Part shown: piece after piece, positions 52,784 through 64,000 of the stretch
How the letters are laid out: each line of letters begins with the position of its first letter
Numbering within the stretch: position 1 is the stretch's first letter
From: Plasmodiophora brassicae
Lineage: Eukaryota; Endomyxa: Phytomyxea; Phytomyxea; Plasmodiophorida
Assembly: GCA_036867785.1 (NCBI GenBank)
Contig: CP145411.1
Location: forward strand, 1,426,001 to 1,490,000
Direction: 5' to 3'
Length of the DNA stretch: 64,000 bases
The notes under the pieces: generated by a model
The model's database searches: none
Told to the model about the DNA's origin: nothing
What the model saw: only the letters and a program-made list of their open reading frames with translations
Position numbers and translations under genes: made by a program

Positions 52784-53022
52784 GGCCTGCCCTCCCGGCC
52801 ACCTGGGCAAGATTCCTCTGCCCAGCAGCCGTCAGCCGCCCCCCTCAAATAATATCCCACTGTCACGCCCGGCGCCTCCGTCGCGCTTCGCGTCACGTGG
52901 CGAAACGACAACGCGCAACGGCGGAATGGGCACGAAACACACCTCGACCATCATCGTCTGCTGTGGGCGGGCTGCTGGCGTTTCATGATGACACGATGCA
53001 GTACAGCCAGGGTTTCGTATTA

Positions 53023-53644
53023 TCAGTGGTGGTCCGGTGGGGGGATCCGCTCGACAATGAACAGGTGGCCGTCGTTGTTGGCGACGGCGTCCTGCAGGAA
53101 CGCGAACAGGGCGGGGCGGGATGCGAACGGCGTCGGCTGGGCGAGCATCGAGTCGCAGTTGTAGACGGTGTCGTTGTCGACGACGATGGCGAACCAGTGC
53201 CGGCTCTCCCATAGCGGTACCCGCCATCGTCGTACGTTGACGAGTATGCCGACGAACTGGGCCGTGGCCATGCCTGCTTCGATGATGGGCGCCATTGCTG
53301 TCACAATCGTCAGGCGCGCCGTCGTCGTCTATGGTCGTCGGCGCGTACGTTTCCCGTTGTTGACCCATCTGGCGCTGCAGCGATTGCGCTCCAGGGCCAC
53401 CTGGACCACGTTGACGTCGTAGTCGCCCCTCCCCAGCATCGACCGGTGCGGGTTGAGCACCGTCGACGGGTTCAGCTCCAGGCAGATCGCGTCCAGCGTC
53501 GCCTGCGTCACGACCCGACCCTGCAACTGCGCCCGCCCCCCTGGTCACAATACGGCAACGCCCAGACACGCTGGGCCCCACCAAACTGTTGATGGCGTGC
53601 ACGGCGCACAGCGACTTCGCCTGGCGCTCGTGATGCACCGGCAT
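53023..53644 (-). CDS. JOSD2: Josephin-domain deubiquitinase
   Basis: At least three exons. The first (MPVHHERQAKSLCAVHAINS) ends at 53582. The intron 53581-53527 (55 nt) joins it to LQGRVVTQATLDAICLELN, then GRGDYDVNVVQVALER. A second intron starting GTACGC leads to AMAPIIEAGMATAQFVGILV, then ESRHWFAIVV, VYNCDSMLAQP and GHLFIVERI. The Josephin triad is visible: Cys13 in SLCAVHA, His in SRHWFAI and Asn in VYNCDS. The size, about 170 aa, is that of the human JOSD1/2 type with no UIM tail. Members cleave ubiquitin chains, and some act at the plasma membrane. It is one of four deubiquitinase genes in this window. Confidence 0.8.
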
Positions 53645-53769
53645 CCCGACCTTCCAACTGCGCGGCCGAGCTTAAAGGCACGTTAAATCACCACGACGAG
53701 CTGTACGACATAAGCGTCCTCGAACGAATGTAGAATTGCATAGTACATCCAGTTGGGCGATGCGACGAA

Positions 53770-55709
53770 TCAGTAGCTGCGACCGAACATGGTCCAGCTC
53801 TTGGCAGGGTGGGCGCAGGCGAAGCAGACGGATGACGCGGGCAGGTCGGGCTGGGCGAACGGGATGCACAGCGACTTGGCGCTGCCGGTCAGCATCTCGA
53901 AATCGCCCCTATCGGCCAGCGCAGCAGCGCTCTCGTCGTCCTCGTCCACGTTCTCCGCCTCGATACGAGACCGTTCCTTGACCTGGTCTTCGCATTGCTC
54001 CTCCTCACAGAACGGAACGAGAACGCGATTGCCTAGCGGTGTGTAAACGACACATCGCGAAATGCAAGCCAACAGGAGCTGACCTTGGTTGACGAGCACC
54101 ATGAACTCTGCCCATGTCAGGCATGTCTTCAGCCGTGCGTCACAGTCAGCCTTCGCCTTCGCAAACATATCACGCTGGATCGTCTCCAGCATGTCCAAGG
54201 TGCCCTGGACGACGTCGTCTTGGGCAAGCGTGAACTTCACCCCTGTGTCTCGTCGGCAGCCTGTAACCTACACATCATCGTAAGGCCCAGGACGTCACGT
54301 GCCAGCTGTGCACACCTGACCTGGTTCCTCCTGAGGTCCCGGGGGCCAATCTCGATTCGGATAGGGACGCCCTTCAGCTCCCAGTGGTTGTACTTCCATC
54401 CAGGCGTGTACAGCGTGCGTAGGTCGGTCTCACATCGGACGTCAGCCTCGGATAGGGCGCCCGCGTACGCTTCAACGGCATCGTTGATGCGCTGGTTCTC
54501 GTCGGCGTTCGAGAAGTAGATAGGAACGAAAACGACTTGAACGGGAGCGACTCTAGGTGGCATCACCAGGCCTGCTCACACGGTTCAAACGCAATGCAAT
54601 CCTTGAAGAAACGATCACAATACCCTTGTCATCGCCATGGACCATCACCATCACCCCGATCGACCGCGTCGTCAAACCCCACGAGTTCTGCCAGACAAAG
54701 TGCTGCTTGGCCGACGTGCCGTCGTCATGCCTGGTGTCGTCCTGGAACTCGATCTTGAACAATCGGGAGAAGTTCTGCCCCAGGTAGTGAGATGTAGCGC
54801 CTTGGACGCCGCGCCCGTTCGTAGGAACGAACGCCTCCACTGTGGTCGTGTAGACGGCTCCAGCAAACTTCTCGCGCTCCGTCTTCCGTCCCTTGATGAC
54901 CGGGCACGCCAGCAATTCCTCGTAAACGCTGACGCCACTACATGAGTCCAGAGTCTCTGAACGCGCGTGTGAAGTACTTCACAACCACCTGGCGTAAAGG
55001 TCGAGGACCTCCAGGACCTCCTTCTCCGCGCCCTCTTTAGTCGCATGGGCAGTGTGGCCCTCCTGCCACAGGAATTCTCGGGAGCGGATGAAGGGCGTTG
55101 GGTGTTTAAATTCCCATCGGACGACTGTACAGGTCGGGTTGAAACGAATTCTAGACAGATCTCGGGCTACATACCGTTTGACCACTGGTTGAGCTTCAAG
55201 GGAAGATCACGGTGAAACCGGATCCACTTGGCCATCAGCGGGTACATGACAGTTTCAGAGGTTGGGCGGATAGCGATTGGCTTCTCCAGCCTTTTCTGGC
55301 CGACGCGAGTAACCCAAGCGACCTGTGGCGGCACCCGTTAGAGCATATGGTGCCGCCAACATATAGCACATGGATTACTTCGGCAGAGAAGCCTTCGACG
55401 TGGTCCTCTTCCTTGCGTAGAGCATCCGACGACACAAACAAGGGGAAATACGAGTTCTTAACCCCCATCCTCTTGATGCGCGCATTGACGTAGTTCTGGA
55501 TCTCCTCCCAGGTGAGGTACGACCTGAACGTTATACGTCCCTCAGTGCAACGTTCCGTTCCAAAGTAGACGTGCCGCCTACCATGGGCGAAGGATGTAAC
55601 ATCCCAAGACGTCGTAGTAATCGATCATCTCCGACCGCGATACGACCTGGGAGAACCACGGGCCGAATGTACTCGACGTCTTGGGAACGTCTATGCCCGT
55701 TGCGTTCAT
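53770..55709 (-). CDS. PARS: cytosolic prolyl-tRNA synthetase (archaeal/eukaryotic type)
   Basis: A multi-exon gene, ATG at 55709 ([20 protein letters not shown]). Exon 1 holds motif-1 material [13 protein letters not shown]. Further exons read [20 protein letters not shown] and EGFSAEV, the TxE loop region, then [20 protein letters not shown] (motif 2) and [18 protein letters not shown]. Then come [45 protein letters not shown] and HGDDKG (motif 3 region). The anticodon domain has [10 protein letters not shown] and [20 protein letters not shown]. The zinc-binding C-terminus ends [10 protein letters not shown] with CFACAHP. This enzyme is separate from a glutamyl synthetase, unlike animal EPRS, and begins directly at the catalytic core. 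Introns are about 50-60 nt and only partly placed. Confidence 0.9.
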
Positions 55710-56079
55710 GGCCAGTTATCGCTCGGGCGGCGGCACTCCGCACCGCAAGCTGGGAATGTGGTTCACTCTGTCCCGCGCGCCCGTCCTTTGGACACACTGG
55801 CGGGGATGCAGGGCCAGAAATAGAACGACAGGACAGTCGACTGCAGACTGCACTTTTGTCCGTGGGACAATTGAACTGTTCGTCGGCGGGTCTCTAGAAA
55901 AGGACAGAGGGTGCACACTGGAAATTGTGAATGCAACAGGAACATGAATTGCTCTGCCCAGTGTCGAAGTGGTACTTTATTGCTAGGTGAATGAGCCCCC
56001 TCCCCGATGATGCAACGTATCGGCGACTGAGCTCCCAATGACGTTGATCGGATTAGAATGGACGCGACCTAAATGGTGG
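55710..56079. other. gap without a recognised gene
   Basis: This region lies upstream of ProRS and before the retroelement fragment. No host gene could be supported on either strand. Confidence 0.4.
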
Positions 56080-56343
56080 CCGGGGTTGACCCCCTTTGCC
56101 GCCCGTTACGTACTGTCATCATGCACACACGCCGTCGGAACAAGTCGTCTCGACTTATGCCCTCTGCCGACGACGCTCTGGCGATCCATTCCCATGGGCT
56201 TCGTTGTCAAGCTCCCTCGCTCGAATGGCTACGATCCCGTCTTTGTCATCGTCGGCCGTCTATCGACGATGGCGCATTTTATCCCTTGCAATAAAACTAT
56301 TTTCCCGGTGGAGAAACTCGCTCGACAATCGTTTGTGCCGTGA
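56080..56343 (+). mobile_element. fossil Ty3/Gypsy LTR-retrotransposon integrase fragment
   Basis: The plus strand carries a stretch with the typical Ty3/Gypsy integrase-core order. The region before GFVVKLPRSNGYD is followed by an RLS..AHFIPCNKTI block of the family. Only a small part of pol is present. I see no gag, protease, reverse transcriptase or terminal repeats nearby. It is a broken, isolated remnant and looks old. Confidence 0.7.
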
Positions 56344-58940
<2,597 letters not shown>

Positions 58941-59004
58941 TTCCCTCTCTCCCTATCTGACAGGCCGCTCCCTTGTTTATGTTTGATTATACACTTGAAG
59001 CGTG

Positions 59005-61810
59005 ATGGATGTGTCTGCTTGGCGCCGGTCGGCTCGGCGCTGGCCGTCGAGAATGATCTGGAAGACTGCCATGGGCGAGATCCGCCCGAGAGTCAGCCAG
59101 CGCTACGCTGACGGGCATCGCCGTCATTGTTTGTTGCCAGGGCAGGCAGCAGCGCAGATGGAGAAGCAGGCGGGGGATCACGCGGTCGACGCCGCCGTGC
59201 CGTCCAGCGTCGTGGACCGCGAGGTCGTCAAGCTGGAGATGGCGAAACTGAGGCGCGACTCCGGCCTTCTCGATGACGTGTTCGACTCGGACGATTTCCT
59301 CCACGACGACATGGGGGACCAGATGCGCTGGCAGTTCCCGACCGCCCTTCGAAGTCATCGCGCCGCCGACCTCAAGAGCGCCGCTGCCGAGTACTTTGCC
59401 GACGAAGACGGTACGGCCGAGCCGTGCCCGTTCACACAGTGCCGCGAGCTGATCGCCAGTTAGAGGCCCGGGTTCACGTGAAAGTTGCCACCGGTTTGCT
59501 GGCCTGGTTCCGGAAGCGCCTACTACCCATTGCGGTCATGCTGCTCTCGTTGTTGGCGACTCTGGTAGGCGTCGATTACGCCCCGTTCGGCCATGCCGTC
59601 TGGCCTAACCGCGGATGCAGATCGTGTGGTTCGCGATTGACCCTGGGAGTACAATCCGGCTTGGAAACGACGTGCCGATCTGGCTGTGGACCGCCCTGCC
59701 TGGCATGGTACGACGTTCGTTCGCGTGTCGTCCCGTTGTTCAACGGGGGCGCGCGCAGGTCATACTGGTGTTCCTGGTGTGCACGTTGATCGAGAACGCG
59801 TTCCTGTCCGGCGTGCGCGTCTTGTTCCCGAAGCCGACGTACTTTGTCGTCCTCGTCCTCGCCGAGCTGCGAAGCTACCTGCGCCTCGTCATGTTCACTG
59901 CCTCGCTGGACCGTGATCCATGCGTCCGCCATTGTCGCAGGCAGACCCGCTGACCAACTCCTGCAGTGGTCCTGATCGGATGGTTCAACAAGTATGGCGG
60001 AGCGGGGGCATCCCTGAATGGCGTCGAGGCGTTCATCCGCAGTTGGTCTGTACCATGGCCGCCTCTCTTGCCAGAAGGCGCCTTGCTCTGACATTTAGCG
60101 CTCGTCAGCCTGATATCGGTCTACACGGTTGCCATCCTGATTGTCATTCGCAACGCGCTGCTGGGATTCCTCGAGTTCTCGGTGACGAAGAGGAATTTCG
60201 CCAAGGAGATCTACGACGTCAACTTTGAGGTCGACACGTTGCAGCGGCTGTGGTGCGACAGCGACGCCGACAGACAGGTGCCGGTTGCACTCTATTGATA
60301 GCAATTGACTCAAATCGCCTGTGTGTTAGGATCTAAAGGCGATGTGGAAGAGCGACGATCGCCGCAGGCAGTTTATGTACAGGGTCGTAACGATTCGCGA
60401 TCATCCCATGCAGCTGAACGTAGAGAGCATTGTCGAGGAGCATAGTACGTTCGTTGCTATCGCTACGAGTGGCCGCCCTATCGAGCGTCGTTGGCAGAGA
60501 CGACATGGAGGTTTTCGACTGCGGACGTGGTCGAGATCCAAACGCCGAAAGAGATGGGCTACATCGCTGACGTTATGTTTGAACGGCTGTCGCGAACGTA
60601 CGAGGACGACGACGTCGCCTATATCGGCGAACGGGAATGGCAGCCGTATTTCAAGGACCTTCGCGAAGCGAAACGGGCCTTTATCGCCCTGTTCCACTCG
60701 AACGCCGCCTCCATGAACCGGCACGCCGTGACCAGAGACGAGTTCATCGGGTGCCTTGTCAAGGCGTTCAAGGCGCGGATGTCGCTGTCCAGTCGCCTGC
60801 AGGCCGCCAAGAACGTGTACAACCTGGTCAAGACGCTCGCGGAACTGTTCTTCTGGATCATCATGTGCGTCCCCCGCCTGTGATCGCCGAATGACGTTGC
60901 ACTGATCGTTGGGCGCCCCCTAGGCTGTTCGTCATTGCGACGAATTTCGGGTTCGATGTCGGGCAGGTCGTGACAGCCGCGTCCGCGTTTGTCATTTCGT
61001 TCGGTTCGCCTACGTTGCTTCGGAGACGGTGCCGGCCGTTGCTGACGTGACTGTTCGCCAGCGTTTGCAACCAGCCTGAGCCTGAGCCGCGCTGTCGAAT
61101 CCATCCTGTTCGTGTTCGGGTCGCAGCCGTTCCAGGTCAACGACACGATCATGATTGATGGGAAATGGTACCCGGCCAGGCTCTGCGGCCAGCCGGCAAT
61201 GCCTGACCGAAACCGGGGTGTGCAGGTTCGTCGTGGAATCCATTGGCATACTGGAGACGCGGGTGCGGGACGGGTCGAACCTCGTGTTCCGGTACAGCAA
61301 CAAGGGCCTGGCCGACGCCATCGTCGCCAACGTGGCCATGTCGCGTCATGCGATCTGTGTGATGACGACGCAGATCTCGATCGACACCACCGTCGAGCAG
61401 CTGGAATCGCTGCGCGTCGCCATCAGCAAGTACACCAGCCTGAACGCGACGGTGTGGAAGGTCGGGCGCGTCGCCCTGTACCAGAACGCGCTATCGGACG
61501 TGAACGGGATCCAGCTGGAGGTTCGTTTCGCCCGACACTGCCATTCGTCAGGCGCTGACTCCACAATCGTCAGATCCGGGTGGAGAGCCTCATTGAGTGG
61601 AGCGAACGGAACGCGTTCCGGCTGGCCGAGTTCCCGCTGAAGTCGTACATCTGCCAGGCGATGACCCGGCTGGCGATCATGTACCGCAACCCCATCTCGC
61701 CGTCTGTCACGATCGCGGAGGTGCCCTCGCCCAGCGCTGGGCTCAAGAGCATGCGACACCTGGCGTCGCCGAGTCCCAAAGCCGCCCGCTCCGACTCGTA
61801 CCCAATCTAA
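59005..61810 (+). CDS. MscS-like mechanosensitive channel (MSL/Msy type)
   Basis: Multi-exon, ATG at 59005. A long cytosolic N-terminus (DAAVPSSVVDREVVKLEMAK, DDVFDSDDFLHDDMGDQMRW) is followed by several membrane helices (LLPIAVMLLSLLATLVGVDY, VFLVCTLIENAFLSGVRVLF, LISVYTVAILIVIRNALL). A soluble segment holds STADVVEIQTPKEMGYIADV, then ALFHSNAASMNRHAVTRDEF, at the place where fungal and plant homologs have an EF-hand. Its Asp positions are mostly missing. The pore region reads LFVIATNFGFDVGQVVTAAS. The beta domain has LFVFGSQPFQVNDTIMIDGK, then FVVESIGILETRVRDGS and YSNKGLADAIVANV. A Ser-rich tail ends at 61810. Such channels release ions under membrane tension. Intron edges are partly placed, and one inferred intron near 59411 would be unusually short (29 nt), so that join is uncertain. 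Confidence 0.75.
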
Positions 61811-62022
61811 TAGGCGAATGTTCGTTCGTAACCACGCCGGTACACTGTTAGTCGGGGGCTGTTGCATAGTTGTATATTACTGGAATAGAGGTGAACGGGG
61901 ACACCTCGTCGGTTCAGGCGGGCTGGTTTGTATCAGTCCCGGGAAAGGAAGAGCACATCGGACATTGACAGTCGGTATGGTGTACATCCCTGTCAGCAGG
62001 GGGTGGCGGTTCTAGACACGCT

Positions 62023-62900
62023 TTATAGCGGTACGAGGGCGCGTTCCGAAGACCTAGCCGCCGCCGCCGCCGTCTTGAGCGTACTCAGGGTCGTCTGCGG
62101 GGGCGTCAGCCAGATGGGCGCAGGTTCAACGTGCAATGGGTTCGTGGCGCCGACAACGGGGGTGGCCAGATGACGGGACAGGATCATCGGGCTCATGGTC
62201 GGCGTTGGCATCATTGGCATCGGGTGCGGGGACCCGGCCAGCCACAACGCGCTTTCCAGGATCGGCGACGACTGGAAGTACACCAGGGATGACGCCACCT
62301 CGATGGACACCTCGTACAGCGACTTGATTGCATAGATGTTCGGGTTCGCCGGCGTCGGCGGGTCGCATCGGCGAACCTTGGCGGCGTTGTCATGCCGCGC
62401 TGGCACCGGATCGCTGCCTCGCGAACGTCGCCGTCGCCCACTGATGACCTGCTTGGCGACTTCCCTGGCGACCGCGTTCGTGTTTGGTGACGTGGACACT
62501 GCTTTCCTTCTGACCTTGTCTGAGCCACGACGGTGTTATGAGCGCCACGACAGGCACACGTTCGGGACGTACCGATGTAGTCGACGCAGGGTTGCGAATA
62601 GTTGTGGAACCCGAGGTGGCGGAACGCGAACAGGATGTCGTCGCTCTCGATGGTCGACTCAGGGCGCCCGTGGTCCGATGCTTCGCTCGTCAGGAAGCAG
62701 ATGAACTCGCAGACGCACCGCTGCACGGCACGTTCCGCATCCGTCGACACGGACGCGCCCGGCGGCAGCGCGCGTCTCATGACCTCGGCGATCTTCTCCA
62801 CCGGCAGCAACGGGTCGTCGTCGTCGCCGTGCGCGTCGGCAACACCGGCGAACGACATCAGCGCGGCGCACGCCTCGTCGTCGACGACTTGTGCCATCAT
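62023..62900 (-). CDS. NFYB: NF-YB/HAP3 histone-fold subunit of the CCAAT-binding factor
   Basis: Two exons. The first starts at 62900 (MMAQVVDDEACAALMSFAG). The histone fold is LPVEKIAEVMRRALPPGASV, TDAERAVQRCVCEFICFLTS, EASDHGRPESTIESDDILFA, then FRHLGFHNYSQPCVDYI. The blocks match the LPIANVxRIMKxxLP, VQECVSEFISFITSEAS and LGFxxYxxPL series of NF-YB. A GTACGT intron at about 62582 leads to a tail with a basic cluster (SGRRRRSRGSDP) and a Pro/Met-rich region ending at 62023. With NF-YC and NF-YA it binds CCAAT. The usual N-terminal DRFLPIANV is shortened to DPLLPVEKI, so dimer contacts may differ. Confidence 0.8.
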
Positions 62901-63663
62901 GGCGCGCGTCCGGAGCGTAACACGTTATGTGGACAAATGGGCCACCCCTGCCGGCCCATTGGGGACCCCACGGGATCCGTGGCGGACTCCGCGGCGCGAT
63001 CATCACCGCCGCCCCCTCCCCCCTGGGACGCCATTCCCGGACACACACCAGCCCCAGGCCGCGCATCTTGCCAACCCGGGGGACGGTAACCTACGTACCA
63101 ACGCCGCCGACGCCGACGTCGTGCACGTCACCCGTCCGTCCCTGCGCGTCGACCGAGCGTTAGGTAGCGGTCGTCGAAGATGGTGTTGCCAATGGTCGGC
63201 AGGAGGTTAGCGAGGTGGGCGTCGCGTGACGTCGGCGTCGTTGACGCGAGGGGAGCATTTATAGCTCCGGAGGGGTCCGAATCGGGGTGCATCGGCTGAG
63301 AGGGTTGGGAACAGCCGCCCGGTTCGTTTCGCGGTGGGTGGCAGTCGCCAGCTCTGTCTGCCGCGGTCGCGATGTTCTAGGACCGAGCAGCATTGGGCAG
63401 CACAACGCGAGACCCAAGTGAACCTGCGGGCCACTCTGATGGGCCCCGTAGCACAGTGACGTGCCCAGCCGCCCAACAACCCGATATACCTGGCCCGGTT
63501 TGCTGCTGCCTCCACCAACCGCCTTCGTGTCTAAGGACGTTCGGCTAGCGCTGCCCATGACATCATGCTCTTAATAATCGGGACGAGCCTGTAGCAATTG
63601 GGGAGCTGGTCCTGGGAGTTTCTTGGCATTACAGCAGGATGTTACGTCCCGTCGTGTGGTTGG
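62901..63663. other. gap with one TATA-like box and a possible minus-strand exon
   Basis: On the minus strand GAGCTATAAATGC at 63252-63264 resembles a TATA box. Downstream of it a frame reads DAHLANLLPTIGNTIFDDRY, then LTLGRRAG, to a stop near 63137. It has a coding-like character, but it has no ATG and no family. The rest is C/G-rich without recognised genes. Confidence 0.3.
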
Positions 63664-64000
63664 TTACGCGTTGAACACGTCATGTTCAGTCGCGCGACGT
63701 CGAGACGAACAGTCGTAGATGACGGCCAATGTCATTAGTAACACAGCGAGGGCAACGGTGACGGCGCCCGCCATGATGGGCAGACGATACTCTGGGGCGA
63801 CGTAGAGGCGCGGCAGGGGTTTCGAATTGAGAAGACGTTGGTCGTTGGTTGGTGCTGGTTCTGCCCTAGATGCGTAGCGAGCTCCCAGACCGAACCCAGC
63901 GGCAGCAGTGGCAAGGCTCGCCACCAACAGCGGCTTCGATGCCGCCTGACGTTTGTTTTGGTCGATCGCCGGCACTGACCTCGACCACCGGGTGGTAAGC
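63664..64000 (-). CDS. small membrane protein, partial (5' end outside window)
   Basis: The minus frame is open from the right edge to the stop at 63664. It reads TRWSRSVPAIDQNKRQAASK, then KPLLVASLATAAAGFGLGAR, which is a first hydrophobic helix. A loop (PLPRLYVAPEYRLP) is followed by a second helix IMAGAVTVALAVLLMTLAVI and a short tail YDCSSRRRATEHDVFNA. Two helices and a basic head suggest a mitochondrial or other small membrane protein. The family is unknown to me. No ATG is visible inside the window. Confidence 0.5.
   Translation of the reverse strand, partial: LTTRWSRSVPAIDQNKRQAASKPLLVASLATAAAGFGLGARYASRAEPAPTNDQRLLNSKPLPRLYVAPEYRLPIMAGAVTVALAVLLMTLAVIYDCSSRRRATEHDVFNA

Overview
This is a gene-dense nuclear segment of a GC-rich eukaryote. 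Protein-coding genes are interrupted by short GT-AG introns (about 41 to 96 nt, mostly 48 to 62). Coding exons match eukaryote-specific families (GCN2, GBF1, CSB, SPT20, NF-YB, Notchless, mitochondrial IF2 and Hsp70). A DNAAF1 homolog implies that the organism builds motile cilia or flagella. A GPI-tailed GH16 enzyme of the Crh type and a GIG1/DUF3605 protein suggest a wall or chitin/glucan-handling protist or zoosporic fungus. A plasmodiophorid-like lineage would also fit, but the sequence alone does not settle the taxon. No rRNA, convincing tRNA, CRISPR or bacterial operon was seen.

Layout. 1-694: tail of a GCN2-like kinase. 998-8077: a tandem array of three membrane-anchored ubiquitin-specific protease (USP) genes, one with an extra catalytically dead USP domain, plus a decayed USP fragment. 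8283-10143: a pterin-4a-carbinolamine dehydratase and a secreted GPI-type GH16 enzyme. 10165-19570: Notchless (minus), the ARF-GEF GBF1 (plus) and mitochondrial IF2 (minus). 20008-28007: an acidic hypothetical protein, a very long coiled-coil protein (minus) and an active-site-complete rhomboid protease (minus). 28086-33861: two type II membrane glycosyltransferase-like proteins, a PH-domain protein and a RING protein. 33865-40976: DNAAF1, HIBCH, a multi-pass membrane protein and the SAGA subunit SPT20. 41665-46862: small proteins, an NR2C2AP-like protein and CSB/ERCC6. 47050-50513: one large protein joining WD40, BTB, Kelch and a second BTB domain. 50580-55709: two hypotheticals, a DUF3605 protein, a Josephin deubiquitinase and a stand-alone prolyl-tRNA synthetase. 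56080-56343: a fossil Ty3/Gypsy integrase fragment. 56619-64000: mitochondrial Hsp70, an MscS-like channel, NF-YB and the end of a small membrane protein.

The genes do not form an operon. The strongest shared theme is ubiquitin handling: three USPs, a Josephin protease, a RING protein and a BTB-Kelch protein that may be a Cul3 adaptor. A second theme is mitochondrial gene expression and proteostasis (mIF2, mtHsp70, HIBCH). The most unusual items are the tandem membrane-tethered USP array with a pseudo-protease domain and the WD40-BTB-Kelch-BTB fusion. Many intergenic gaps are under 100 bp. Multi-exon boundaries were deduced by eye from reading-frame continuity and family alignment, so the ends of some genes are approximate.
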